Below are positions 18,076-27,228 of a DNA stretch of 64,000 nt, in pieces. Position 1 is the first letter of the stretch, and each line of letters opens with the position of its first letter. Source of the stretch: an uncultured Flavobacterium sp. (GTDB taxonomy: Bacteria > Bacteroidota > Bacteroidia > Flavobacteriales > Flavobacteriaceae); contig NZ_CAMLDD010000027.1 of the NCBI RefSeq assembly GCF_946478785.1, forward strand, positions 6,833 to 70,832. Reading direction: 5' to 3'. The notes under the pieces are model-generated. The model saw only the letters and a program-made list of their open reading frames with translations. It did not search any database and had not been told where the DNA came from. The position numbers and the translations under genes were made by a program.

Positions 18076-19304
18076 TGCATATTCAGTAAATAGGCCATAT
18101 TCTTAATCACATGATCGTGTTTTTTCACAAACGGATTTTCTTCATTCCAGACATAACCCGCCAATACCGAACATATTTTTTCTTTCACATCAGGGTTTTC
18201 AGGCTGATGAAAAAACAAAGTCTGAAGGTTTCCGGTGTACCATTCTTTCACGTAAGTGGTAAAAACGGCAATTCCTTTTTTCATATATTCTGTAAACTCG
18301 GTTTCCCAATCCACTTCTATTCCTTTTGATTCCTTAAGATATAATTTGGCAGCCAGCATTCCGGATTCTGTAGCAAAAGCAACTCCTGATGAAAAAACAG
18401 GATCCAGAAATTCTGAGCTGTTTCCGGTCAGCGCAAACCCATCGCCATACATTCTTTTTACTGCTCTTGAATAATTTTCCAGTTTCACCGGTTCAAATAA
18501 AAACTCCGTTCCCTTAAATCTTTGGATATAATAATCAGACTTCTGAATGGCATTTTTTAAAGCTTCGGCGTTGTCTTTATTTTCTGAAAGGGAATTGATA
18601 AAATCAGTCGGCCCCACAACTCCTAAACTGGTATTTCCGTTCGAAAAAGGAATGACCCACAACCAGACTTCGGTTTCCAGAATATCAAAAGAAATCATGG
18701 TCCCCTCCTCTCCTTCCGGCCTGTTAATATCTTTTACATGCGTAAATATGGAAGAATGCGGATCTAGTTTTGATGGCGTATCCAAATCTAAAAGTCTTGG
18801 CAACACACGTCCGTATCCGCTGGAATCAATTATGAATTTAGCGTGAATTTCTTTTAAGTTTCCGTCTTTGTCTTTTACAATCGTTTTCGAATTTTTCCCT
18901 TCAAAGGAAACTTCCAAAACTTCCGATTCAAATTCCAAATCGATTCCTTTTCTGATGACTTCCTGCGCCATTGTATTATCAAAATCAGCTCTCGGAACCT
19001 GCCAGGTCCAATCCCAGCCTTCTCCAAATTTCTGGCTAAAATCAAACACACAAATTTCTTCTCCCCTGATAAAACGGGCACCCAGTTTTTTTTCAAAATT
19101 CATCGCATCTAAACTTTCAAAAAGTTCAGCCTCCGCAAAATGGTCCATCACTCTCGGAATAAGACTTTCGCCCACCACAAGCCTTGGAAATTTTGTTTTC
19201 TCGACTACTTTTATCTTAACATTATTCATATAAAGATAAGATGCAGAAACACATCCTGACGGTCCTGCGCCTATGATTAAAACATCCACAAACTCCTTTG
19301 TCAT
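18051..19304 (-). CDS. FAD-dependent halogenase (phenolic type), flexirubin-associated
   Basis: A 417-aa flavoprotein with an N-terminal Rossmann motif GAGPSG (12-17), the FPRLVVGESLIP block (39-50), Lys72/Lys73 in the FEKKLGARF segment where the catalytic lysine of flavin halogenases sits, and the halogenase hallmark WxWxIP as WLWVIP (214-219). A second WDWTWQVP occurs at 97-104. The ESLIP-type motif fits halogenases acting on phenols rather than on free tryptophan. It lies divergently 101 bp from the tyrosine ammonia-lyase, so chlorination of the aryl polyene or resorcinol ring of flexirubin is the likely role; chlorinated flexirubins are known. A non-halogenating monooxygenase cannot be excluded. 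Confidence 0.8.
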   Translation of the reverse strand: MTKEFVDVLIIGAGPSGCVSASYLYMNNVKIKVVEKTKFPRLVVGESLIPRVMDHFAEAELFESLDAMNFEKKLGARFIRGEEICVFDFSQKFGEGWDWTWQVPRADFDNTMAQEVIRKGIDLEFESEVLEVSFEGKNSKTIVKDKDGNLKEIHAKFIIDSSGYGRVLPRLLDLDTPSKLDPHSSIFTHVKDINRPEGEEGTMISFDILETEVWLWVIPFSNGNTSLGVVGPTDFINSLSENKDNAEALKNAIQKSDYYIQRFKGTEFLFEPVKLENYSRAVKRMYGDGFALTGNSSEFLDPVFSSGVAFATESGMLAAKLYLKESKGIEVDWETEFTEYMKKGIAVFTTYVKEWYTGNLQTLFFHQPENPDVKEKICSVLAGYVWNEENPFVKKHDHVIKNMAYLLNMQKENPSEN

Positions 19305-19335
19305 AATAGAAATGTTATCATTTATTAACTTACAT

Positions 19336-19367
19336 TTGCCTCCATCAAAATAACTACATTTATTTTG
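19336..19367 (+). promoter_or_regulatory. Candidate promoter of the flexirubin operon
   Basis: In the 101-bp divergent region, TACATTTG at 19331-19338 is an exact -7 match but has no good -33 partner. TTG at 19336-19338 followed after 22 nt by TATTTTG at 19361-19367 is the alternative, one base short of consensus. Either would serve the + strand cluster; I cannot choose firmly. Confidence 0.4.
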
Positions 19368-19405
19368 ATAAATAAAATTAAATTAGCACAATCAAAACCT
19401 GTTTA

Positions 19406-20926
19406 ATGAATACAATTAATGAATATTTGAGTCTAGCCGAATTTGAAGCTATTATATTTGGAAACCAAAAAGTTATCATTAGTGACTTAGTGCTAAACCG
19501 CATAAATGAAAGCTTTAATTTTTTAAAAGAATTTTCAGGAAATAAAGTAATATATGGTGTAAATACCGGTTTTGGACCCATGGCTCAATACAGAATCAAA
19601 GAGTCAGATCAAATTCAGTTACAATACAATTTAATCCGCAGCCACTCATCGGGAACCGGAAAACCTTTAAGCCCTGTTTGCGTAAAAGCTGCAATTTTGG
19701 CTCGTTTAAACTCATTGTCATTAGGGAACTCTGGTGTGCATCCTTCTGTAATCCATTTAATGGCAGAATTGATTAACAGAGATATTACGCCTTTAATTTT
19801 TGAACATGGCGGCGTTGGTGCGAGCGGCGATTTAGTACAATTGTCACATTTAGCTTTAGTGTTAATTGGCGAAGGCGAAGTTTTTTATAAGGGAGAAAGA
19901 AGACCAACTCCTGAAGTTTTTGAAATAGAAGGCTTAAAACCCATTCAGGTAGAAATCAGGGAAGGACTGGGTTTGATCAACGGAACTTCTGTAATGACCG
20001 GAATTGGCGTTGTCAATGTGCATCATGCCAATAAATTATTAGACTGGTCATTAAAAGCTTCCTGTGCCATCAACGAATTGGTTCAGGCGTATGACGATCA
20101 TTTTTCTGAAGAATTAAACCAAACCAAACGTCATAAAGGACAGCAGGAAGTAGCCGCCAGAATGCGACAAAATCTTTCTGACAGTACCTTGATCCGAAAA
20201 AGAGAAGACCATTTATATTCGGGAGAAAATACGGAGGAAATTTTCAAGGAAAAAGTTCAGGAATATTATTCTTTAAGATGTGTTCCTCAAATTTTGGGAC
20301 CTGTTTTGGAAACGATTAATAATGTTGCTTCCATCTTGGAAGACGAATTCAACTCAGCAAACGACAACCCAATTATCGACGTAAAAAACCAGCACGTTTA
20401 TCACGGCGGAAATTTCCACGGAGATTATATTTCGCTTGAAATGGATAAATTGAAAATCGTTATTACCAAATTAACAATGCTGGCAGAACGCCAATTGAAT
20501 TATTTACTGAACTCAAAAATAAATGAATTGTTGCCTCCATTTGTCAATTTAGGAACATTAGGATTTAATTTCGGGATGCAGGGCGTTCAATTTACAGCAA
20601 CCTCAACAACTGCCGAAAGCCAGATGTTATCCAACCCAATGTATGTGCACAGTATCCCAAACAACAATGACAATCAGGACATTGTGAGTATGGGAACAAA
20701 TTCGGCGGTAATTACCTCAAAAGTAATCGAAAATGCTTTCGAAGTATTGGCTATCGAAATGATTACCATTGTTCAGGCAATTGATTATTTAGATCAAAAA
20801 AATAAAATTTCATCAGTTACCAAAAAATGGTACGATGATGTTCGAAATATAATTCCGGTATTTAAGGAAGATCAGGTAATGTATCCGTTTGTTCAGAAAG
20901 TAAAAGATTATTTGATTAACAGTTAA
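19406..20926 (+). CDS. Tyrosine ammonia-lyase, first enzyme of the flexirubin pathway
   Basis: A 506-aa member of the aromatic amino acid lyase family. The MIO cofactor triad Ala139-Ser140-Gly141 (GGVGASGDL), catalytic Tyr50 (VIYGVNTGFG), and the downstream SANDNP and TATSTTAES blocks are all intact. The sequence resembles, from memory, the characterised F. johnsoniae tyrosine ammonia-lyase over its whole length, so deamination of tyrosine to 4-coumarate is the expected reaction. The residue pair that usually marks substrate choice is Ser79-His80, the pattern of histidine lyases and not the His-Leu pair of Rhodobacter TAL. It heads the pigment cluster, divergent from the halogenase. Confidence 0.93.
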   Translation: MNTINEYLSLAEFEAIIFGNQKVIISDLVLNRINESFNFLKEFSGNKVIYGVNTGFGPMAQYRIKESDQIQLQYNLIRSHSSGTGKPLSPVCVKAAILARLNSLSLGNSGVHPSVIHLMAELINRDITPLIFEHGGVGASGDLVQLSHLALVLIGEGEVFYKGERRPTPEVFEIEGLKPIQVEIREGLGLINGTSVMTGIGVVNVHHANKLLDWSLKASCAINELVQAYDDHFSEELNQTKRHKGQQEVAARMRQNLSDSTLIRKREDHLYSGENTEEIFKEKVQEYYSLRCVPQILGPVLETINNVASILEDEFNSANDNPIIDVKNQHVYHGGNFHGDYISLEMDKLKIVITKLTMLAERQLNYLLNSKINELLPPFVNLGTLGFNFGMQGVQFTATSTTAESQMLSNPMYVHSIPNNNDNQDIVSMGTNSAVITSKVIENAFEVLAIEMITIVQAIDYLDQKNKISSVTKKWYDDVRNIIPVFKEDQVMYPFVQKVKDYLINS

Positions 20927-20964
20927 ATTTTATTTCACGTTATTAATATTGAACCTTTAAAATC

Positions 20965-22170
20965 ATGAAAAAAACATTTATTTTTTTATTAGTTTGCTGC
21001 ATTCAATTTGTTAATAGTCAGGAATTGGCTTTGGTTAAAAAAAATTCTAAAATTGGATTCATTTCAAAAGACGGATCTTTCAAAATCGAACCCCAATACA
21101 AATCAGCCAAAAGCTTTTCTGAAGGTTTAGCTGCTGTTGAAGACAATGGAAAATGGGGATTTATTGATACTAAAGGAACCTGGGTAATTCCGGCAACTTT
21201 TGTTGATGTAAAAGATTTTAACAGCGGGATTGCGATTGTAAAAAAAGAGAAGGACTGGGTTTATATTGATAAAAAAGGAGAAATATTAAAAGCACCTGCT
21301 TCAGAGAAATTGTTTGATTTTAATAATGGTGTTGCTTTTATCAGACAAAACAATAAAATTGGATTGATCAATTCAAAAATGGTCATTGTTTTAGAACCAA
21401 AATACGACCTGATCAAACCATTTGAAAATGGTTTTGCGAGAGTTGAACTGAACAAAAACTGGGGAATTATAAATGCTGAAGGAAAAGAATTAGTTGAACC
21501 GGCTTATTCTGAAATTGGAAATTATTTCAAAAATACAACCTGGGCAAGAAAAGATAAGACATTCGGAATTGTAAGCGCAGGAAAATTTATTCCGGTTGAC
21601 GGTGCCGAAAAAATCTGGGATTTTGAAACCCACGACTTGACGTATGCTAAAAAGAACGGAAAAATTGGATTCATTGACTTAAAAGGAAATTGGGTAATTA
21701 CACCTATATATGATAAGGCAAAAGCTTTCTCTAGAAACTTAGCTCCGGTTTGTGTAGGATCTAAATGGGGATATATCAATCCAAAAGCAGAATTTGTAAT
21801 TGAGCCAACTTACAGTGATGCCGAAATTTTCAGCTTTAACGGACTCGCTCCTGTAAAAGAAAAAAACTGGGGGTTCATCAATGAAACTGGAAAAATAGTA
21901 ATCCCGACACAATACGGCATTACGGCAAATGGAATTGTTGCCTTGTTTGTACAGCAGGATAAAGGATTTATCGATGGTGTTGCAAGAGTAAAAAACGAAG
22001 GAAAATGGGGATTTCTTAAACCAGACGGAACTGTATTAAGCAATCAATGGTTTGAAAATGCTGAATTATTTTCAAAAACAGAAAAAAAGCAAGTAAATGA
22101 AGTCCCGGCTGAAAAGTCAAAACAGGAAACAAAACCAGCTGCCAAACCTACAGCAAAAAAGAAGAAATAA
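20965..22170 (+). CDS. Exported WG-repeat protein
   Basis: A 401-aa protein with a signal peptide (MKKTFIFLLVCCIQFVNS, then Q). The mature part is an array of about eight WG repeats of roughly 35-45 residues (pattern GKWGFIDxKGxWVIPxxF), a solenoid-like beta fold known from exported bacterial proteins but of unclear function. It ends in a lysine- and proline-rich tail (KPAAKPTAKKKK). It sits 38 bp after the lyase and 28 bp before fabG, so it is probably co-transcribed. A direct part in pigment synthesis is not evident. Confidence 0.85.
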   Translation: MKKTFIFLLVCCIQFVNSQELALVKKNSKIGFISKDGSFKIEPQYKSAKSFSEGLAAVEDNGKWGFIDTKGTWVIPATFVDVKDFNSGIAIVKKEKDWVYIDKKGEILKAPASEKLFDFNNGVAFIRQNNKIGLINSKMVIVLEPKYDLIKPFENGFARVELNKNWGIINAEGKELVEPAYSEIGNYFKNTTWARKDKTFGIVSAGKFIPVDGAEKIWDFETHDLTYAKKNGKIGFIDLKGNWVITPIYDKAKAFSRNLAPVCVGSKWGYINPKAEFVIEPTYSDAEIFSFNGLAPVKEKNWGFINETGKIVIPTQYGITANGIVALFVQQDKGFIDGVARVKNEGKWGFLKPDGTVLSNQWFENAELFSKTEKKQVNEVPAEKSKQETKPAAKPTAKKKK

Positions 22171-22198
22171 TATTTATCTCCAATAAAAAATAAGTCAC

Positions 22199-22930
22199 AT
22201 GAAATGTGTATTAGTAACGGGCGGTTCGAGAGGAATTGGTAGTGCTGTTTGTAAAAAATTGGCAGTAGAGTCCAATTACCATATTTTGATTAACTACCAT
22301 TCAAATAAAACAGCTGCCGAAGAAACACTTCAGGAAGTACAAAAATTGGGGGCAACCGGAGAAATTTTGGGCTTTGATGTTTCTAATTTCGAAGAAGTAC
22401 AAAACACTTTAACAAAATGGCAGGACGCCAATCCTGAAGCGATTGTGGAAGCGATTGTAAATAATGCCGGAATAACAAAAGACGGTCTTTTTATGTGGAT
22501 GACTCCCGAGGATTGGAATGGGGTTGTAAATACGAGTGTAAACGGATTTTTTAATGTGACACAATTTTTCATTCAGAAAATGCTACGCAATAAATATGGC
22601 CGAATCGTTAATATGGTTTCCGTTTCGGGCGTAAAAGGAACTGCCGGGCAAACTAATTATTCGGCTGCAAAAGGAGCAATTGTTGCCGCTACAAAAGCAC
22701 TGGCTCAGGAAGTTGCCAAACGAAATATAACGGTAAATGCCGTAGCTCCAGGTTTTATTAGAACGGATATGACAAGCCAACTGGATGAAAAAGAATTATT
22801 AAAGTTAATTCCGGTAAATCGTTTTGGCGAAGCCGAAGAAGTAGCAGATTTGGTAAGCTTTTTGATTTCAAAAAAATCAAGCTATATTACAGGCGAAATT
22901 ATCAATATTAACGGTGGAATTTATTCTTAA
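22199..22930 (+). CDS. fabG: 3-oxoacyl-ACP reductase (FabG-like), polyene chain reduction
   Basis: A 243-aa short-chain dehydrogenase. NADP-binding TGGSRGIG lies at about residues 7-14, NNAGI follows, then the catalytic Ser in SVSGVKG and the YxxxK pair in NYSAAKGA, and the PGFIRTDM loop. This is the ketoreductase expected for aryl polyene assembly: it reduces the beta-keto group after each condensation. It is followed after 18 bp by a ketosynthase gene and then an ACP, forming a compact FAS-II-like set. Confidence 0.92.
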   Translation: MKCVLVTGGSRGIGSAVCKKLAVESNYHILINYHSNKTAAEETLQEVQKLGATGEILGFDVSNFEEVQNTLTKWQDANPEAIVEAIVNNAGITKDGLFMWMTPEDWNGVVNTSVNGFFNVTQFFIQKMLRNKYGRIVNMVSVSGVKGTAGQTNYSAAKGAIVAATKALAQEVAKRNITVNAVAPGFIRTDMTSQLDEKELLKLIPVNRFGEAEEVADLVSFLISKKSSYITGEIININGGIYS

Positions 22931-22948
22931 AAATTACTTTAAAAGAAG

Positions 22949-24184
22949 ATGAACAGGAGAGTTGTAATTACGGGAATGGGAATTTATTCCTGCATTGGGA
23001 CTTCATTAGACGAAGTAAAGGAATCTTTGTACAACGGAAAATCCGGTATTCATTTTGATGCTGACCGAAAAGAATTTGGCTTTCAATCTGCCTTAACCGG
23101 CATGGTTCCGAAAGCGGATTTGAAAAACATGTTGACCCGAAGACAACGCATGAGCATTGGTGAAGAAACCGAATATGCTTATATGGCTACCATAGAAGCA
23201 TTGAAAAATGCGAATATCGACGATGCTTTTTTTGATGAACGCGAAGTGGGAATCATGTATGGAAATGACAGCGTTTCTAAAGCCATTATTGATGCAACAG
23301 ATATTGTGCGCGAAAAAAAAGACACTGCTTTAATAGGCTCGGGAGCCATTTTTAAATCGATGAATTCTACGGTAACGATGAATCTTTCGACCATTTTTAA
23401 ATTAAGGGGCATCAATTTAACGGTGAGTGCAGCCTGCGCAAGCGGATCGCATTCTATAGGACTGGCTTATTTTTTAATAAAAAGCGGTTTTCAGGACATC
23501 ATCATTACCGGAGGCGCACAGGAAATTAACAAATATGCCATGAGCAGTTTTGACGGTTTGGGTGTTTTTTCGAATAGTGAAAGTGATCCCCAAAAAGCTT
23601 CCCGTCCATTTGATGCTGACCGTGATGGATTGATTCCGAGTGGCGGTGGTGCCACTTTAATTCTGGAAAGTTACGAATCTGCCATTGAACGAGGCGCAAA
23701 CATTATAGCCGAGGTTTCAGGCTATGGCTTCTCATCAAACGGTGGTCATATTTCGACTCCAAATGTAGAAGGCCCTGCGACAGCAATGAAAAGAGCCTTA
23801 GATGATGCAGACCTAAAAGCATCTGATATTGAATATATAAATGCACATGCAACATCCACTCCGGTTGGAGATGCTAACGAAGCCAAAGCCATTTTTGAAG
23901 TTTTCGGTGAGAAAAATCCTCCTGTAAGTTCTACAAAATCAATGACTGGCCACGAATGCTGGATGGCCGGAGCCAGCGAAGTAATCTATTCTATCCTAAT
24001 GATGCAGCATGATTTCATTGCTCCTAACATCAATTTGGAAAATCCTGATGAAGATGCTGCTAAATTAAATTTAGTTAAAACTACGTTAAACAAAAAATTT
24101 GATATATTTTTGTCCAATTCTTTCGGTTTCGGAGGAACTAACTCTGCGTTGGTGGTTAAAAAGTTTAAATTGAAAAATGAATAA
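22949..24184 (+). CDS. Beta-ketoacyl-ACP synthase (FabF-like)
   Basis: A 411-aa thiolase-fold condensing enzyme. The catalytic triad is complete: Cys163 in AACASGSHS, His in NAHATSTPVGD, and His in MTGHECWMAGA. It would extend the coumaroyl-primed chain in aryl polyene formation. Its last bases overlap the ACP gene by 8 bp. There are two other intact FabF-like synthases in the cluster (34424 and 37275), so the division of labour between elongation of the polyene and of the dialkylresorcinol chains is not readable from sequence. Confidence 0.9.
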   Translation: MNRRVVITGMGIYSCIGTSLDEVKESLYNGKSGIHFDADRKEFGFQSALTGMVPKADLKNMLTRRQRMSIGEETEYAYMATIEALKNANIDDAFFDEREVGIMYGNDSVSKAIIDATDIVREKKDTALIGSGAIFKSMNSTVTMNLSTIFKLRGINLTVSAACASGSHSIGLAYFLIKSGFQDIIITGGAQEINKYAMSSFDGLGVFSNSESDPQKASRPFDADRDGLIPSGGGATLILESYESAIERGANIIAEVSGYGFSSNGGHISTPNVEGPATAMKRALDDADLKASDIEYINAHATSTPVGDANEAKAIFEVFGEKNPPVSSTKSMTGHECWMAGASEVIYSILMMQHDFIAPNINLENPDEDAAKLNLVKTTLNKKFDIFLSNSFGFGGTNSALVVKKFKLKNE

Positions 24185-24431
24185 AGAAGAGATTATAGCG
24201 AGGATTAATGGTTTTTTGATTGATGAATTTGAGGTGGACAATGACGACATTGAACCTGATGCTAATTTAAAAGACACACTTGGATTAGACAGTTTAGATT
24301 ATGTTGATTTAGTCGTTTCAATCGAATCTAATTTTGGTGTTAAATTGGTTGAAGTCGATTTTGTTGGAATCGCTACTTTTCAAAATTTCTATGACCTTAT
24401 CGAAACCAAACTAAAAGCTAAAATTGCTTAA
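24177..24431 (+). CDS. Acyl carrier protein 1
   Basis: An 84-aa acidic helical protein with the phosphopantetheine site Ser39 in GLDSLDYVDL. It overlaps the ketosynthase upstream by 8 bp and the acyltransferase downstream by 1 bp (TAATG), so it is translationally coupled to both. It would carry growing chains in the pigment pathway. Confidence 0.93.
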   Translation: MNKEEIIARINGFLIDEFEVDNDDIEPDANLKDTLGLDSLDYVDLVVSIESNFGVKLVEVDFVGIATFQNFYDLIETKLKAKIA

Positions 24432-25306
24432 TGAGTCAATGGGATGGCAAATCAAAAGGTACCGTTTTAGGCTATAGAATATTTGTTTTTTTGATTCAGA
24501 AAGCGGGTATCAAATCTGCTTACGTATTACTTTATTTTGTTGCTTCCTATTACTTTTTGTTTCTAAAGAAAAGCAATCAGGCTATCTTTTATTATTTTAG
24601 GGAAAGGTTGCAATATTCCTGGTTTAAATCGAAAAAAATGGTTTTCAAAAGTTACTACACTTTTGGACAGACCATCATTGATAAAGTTTCCATTTCGGCA
24701 GGAATGCGAAATAAATTTACCTATGAATTTGACGGAATCGAAATACTCAAAAAGCTTTTATCCGAAAAAAAAGGCGGCGTTTTAATAAGTGCCCACATTG
24801 GAAATTTTGAAATTGCCGAACATTTTTTGGCCGATATTGATCTTGAGTTTCAAATTAATCTGGTTACAACTGATTTGGAACATTCTGCCATTAAAAATTA
24901 TTTAGAAAGCGTTACCAAAAAACCAACCGTAAAATTCATCATCATCAAAGACGATTTGTCTCATATTTTTGAGATTAATGCAGCTCTGGCCAATAATGAA
25001 CTGGTTTGTTTTACCGGTGACCGCTATTTTGAAGGAACCAAATCACTTTCTGAAAAAATTCTGGGACAAGAAGCTAATTTTCCTGCAGGCCCGTTTTTAA
25101 TTGCTTCACGTTTAAAAGTTCCCGTTGTTTTTGTTTATGTAATGAAAGAGCCCAACTTACATTATCATTTATACGCCAGAGAAGCAACAGTAAAACATCG
25201 TGACGAAAAAGGATTGTTAAAAGAATACATAGAAAGCGTTGAAACAATTCTGCAAAAATATCCACTGCAATGGTTCAATTATTTCAACTTTTGGAATAAT
25301 AACTAA
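24431..25306 (+). CDS. LpxL/HtrB-like lysophospholipid-type acyltransferase
   Basis: A 291-aa protein of the lipid A acyltransferase (LABLAT) family. It has an N-terminal hydrophobic anchor near residues 25-50 and the catalytic HxxxxE motif in SAHIGNFEIAE, then FTGDRYFEG and FPAGPFLIA. Members move acyl groups from ACP to a hydroxyl at the inner membrane. Being coupled to an ACP gene, it probably takes its substrate from that carrier, and it is one candidate for esterifying the polyene acid or for tailoring the pigment. A lipid A role is less likely in this context. Confidence 0.8.
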   Translation: MSQWDGKSKGTVLGYRIFVFLIQKAGIKSAYVLLYFVASYYFLFLKKSNQAIFYYFRERLQYSWFKSKKMVFKSYYTFGQTIIDKVSISAGMRNKFTYEFDGIEILKKLLSEKKGGVLISAHIGNFEIAEHFLADIDLEFQINLVTTDLEHSAIKNYLESVTKKPTVKFIIIKDDLSHIFEINAALANNELVCFTGDRYFEGTKSLSEKILGQEANFPAGPFLIASRLKVPVVFVYVMKEPNLHYHLYAREATVKHRDEKGLLKEYIESVETILQKYPLQWFNYFNFWNNN

Positions 25307-25345
25307 TATGGCTCTGTCCGCTAAGCGGACTAATGGCCCAATAAT

Positions 25346-25434
25346 GGACGCAGATGACACAGATTAGACGGATTTTCGCTGGTATTAATATAAAAAATCC
25401 GTTTTTATCGGTTTAAATCTGCGTCATCTGTGTG
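25346..25434. repeat. Imperfect inverted-repeat element, copy 1
   Basis: The left arm ACGCAGATGACACAGATT matches the reverse complement of the right arm (AATCTGCGTCATCTGTGT) at 16 of 18 positions, separated by about 50 bp with further complementarity (GGATTTT / AAAATCC). It resembles the GC-richer repeats common between flavobacterial genes and sits in a 238-bp gap between otherwise tightly packed genes. Confidence 0.6.
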
Positions 25435-25474
25435 CCATTCTCGAAATTGGCACAAGTAACATATATTCATAATA

Positions 25475-25527
25475 ACTAAAGTATACTCTCAATTAAAATA
25501 AAGTAGGCATTCTTTTCATACTTTAGT
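25475..25527. promoter_or_regulatory. 10-bp inverted repeat upstream of the FAD oxidoreductase
   Basis: ACTAAAGTAT at 25475-25484 and its exact complement ATACTTTAGT at 25518-25527 enclose 33 bases, 18 bases before the start codon at 25545. It could be an operator or an RNA stem; it may also be chance in AT-rich DNA. Confidence 0.4.
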
Positions 25528-25544
25528 AAACACAAAAATAAAAT

Positions 25545-27185
25545 ATGGAAGAATTCGACTCGGTTATCATAGGTTCTGGTGTTGGGGGTTTGGCAACAGC
25601 AATTTGTCTGGCAAGAGCGGGACAAAAAGTTTTGGTTCTCGAACAACATTATGTCCCCGGAGGCTGGAGTCATAGTTTTACCTTAAAGGGACAGCGGTTT
25701 AGTCCGGGCGTACACTACGTTGGGCTTTTGGGCGAAGGAGACCCTACGAATGATTTGTATCGGGGCCTGGGCATTGCCAATGATCTGGTTTTTTTCAGAA
25801 TGAATAAAGACGCTTACGAGCATTGTTATATTGGTGATAAAACTTTTGACTTGCCTGCCGGAATTGAAAACTTAAAAAATACACTTTCCGGTCATTTTCC
25901 TGAAGAGGAAAAAAATATTCACGAGTATCTTTCTTTAGTACAAAAAGTAAACGAAGAATTACAGCTTATTCCAAAACTCAAAGGCCTTTGGCAAAAAATA
26001 ACCGTTCCGTTCAGGACCAAACATTTTGGAAAATTTGCTTTATTCCCATTAAAAAAAGTAATTGGCTGGCACATTAAAAATCCGATACTCAAAGCTGTTT
26101 TAAACATTCAGTGCGGCGATCATGGGCTTTCTCCAAATCGGGCCTGTTTTCCGGTACATTGTTCAGTAATGGGGCATTATTTTAATGGTGGATATTATCC
26201 TATGGGCGGTGGTGGGGGAATCGTAAAAGCCATGACTAATGGAATAAAAAAACATGGAGGAGAAGTCCGTGTACAACAAAATGTTCAAAAAGTTATCATC
26301 GAAAATAAAAAGGCAGTTGGCGTTCAATTAAAAAACGGACACCAGATTTTTGCTAAAAATATTATTTCAAATGCAGATCCTTCCATCACTTATCTTAAGT
26401 TAATTGGAAAAGAACATCTTAGTAATTCGCTTATTAAGAAACTTCGAAAAACAAAATATTCTGTTACATCGCTTATTTTATTTCTGACACTGGATATTGA
26501 TGTTACGCTTTACGGAATTGATTCGGGAAATTTCTGGCTCATGAAAGATGAAAATGACGATGCCAATTTCGAACATTTAATGGGTGATACTATCACTTCC
26601 GGAGATTCATTTCCAGCCGTTTTTATGAGTTGCACCACACTAAAAGATCCTCCTAGTTATAATGGAAGACATCATAATTTTGAAATTGTAACCTATATTA
26701 ATTACGAACACGTTCCTGAGTTTTCTGATAATGACGATTATCAGTCTGAAGAATATGTTGATTTCAAAGAAAAGGTGATCAACAAACTATTGAATAATGT
26801 GGAAAAGGTGATTCCAAATGCCAAAAATCATATTGTTCAGGCCGAATTAGGAACTCCAAAAACCAATCAGTTTTATATTAATTCAACCAACGGAAATGTC
26901 TACGGAACAGAAAAAACTTTAAATCAGGTTGGGCCATTTTCTTTTAAAAATAAAACCGAAATAAAAAATTTACATCTCTGCGGTGCCTGTACCTTATCGC
27001 ACGGAGTTACCGGCGCAACATATTCCGGAATTGCCGCCGCAGCTTCTATTTTAAAATGCACTTCGGATGATTTAATGGTCGCTGATGAAAATCAAAATAT
27101 ACGAATTTACGATGCCGAAGATGCCTCGACCTGGCCGGATTGGGTGCATACAAAACGCACAGATAAAATCAGGAAATTCGTTTAA
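25545..27185 (+). CDS. FAD-dependent oxidoreductase, phytoene desaturase/CrtISO-like
   Basis: A 546-aa flavoprotein with the N-terminal dinucleotide-binding motif GSGVGGLATAICLARAG, the LEQHYVPGGWSHSF segment and a C-terminal CGACTLSHGVTGATYSG flavin-contact block. This is the family of carotenoid isomerases, phytoene desaturases and retinol saturases. A second member is at 48020. Polyene double bonds should already come from the KS/KR/DH cycle, so these proteins may isomerise or oxidise the polyene or tailor the aromatic rings. The substrate is not known from sequence. Confidence 0.82.
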   Translation: MEEFDSVIIGSGVGGLATAICLARAGQKVLVLEQHYVPGGWSHSFTLKGQRFSPGVHYVGLLGEGDPTNDLYRGLGIANDLVFFRMNKDAYEHCYIGDKTFDLPAGIENLKNTLSGHFPEEEKNIHEYLSLVQKVNEELQLIPKLKGLWQKITVPFRTKHFGKFALFPLKKVIGWHIKNPILKAVLNIQCGDHGLSPNRACFPVHCSVMGHYFNGGYYPMGGGGGIVKAMTNGIKKHGGEVRVQQNVQKVIIENKKAVGVQLKNGHQIFAKNIISNADPSITYLKLIGKEHLSNSLIKKLRKTKYSVTSLILFLTLDIDVTLYGIDSGNFWLMKDENDDANFEHLMGDTITSGDSFPAVFMSCTTLKDPPSYNGRHHNFEIVTYINYEHVPEFSDNDDYQSEEYVDFKEKVINKLLNNVEKVIPNAKNHIVQAELGTPKTNQFYINSTNGNVYGTEKTLNQVGPFSFKNKTEIKNLHLCGACTLSHGVTGATYSGIAAAASILKCTSDDLMVADENQNIRIYDAEDASTWPDWVHTKRTDKIRKFV

Positions 27186-27228
27186 ATAAATTACCTATTT
27201 TTGTCTGCAATAAAACCCAAAAATCTAA

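Noticed and set aside
18547..18846. + strand open frames inside the halogenase gene
   Set aside because: Antisense to a gene with intact flavin and WxWxIP motifs; no start signals or family features.
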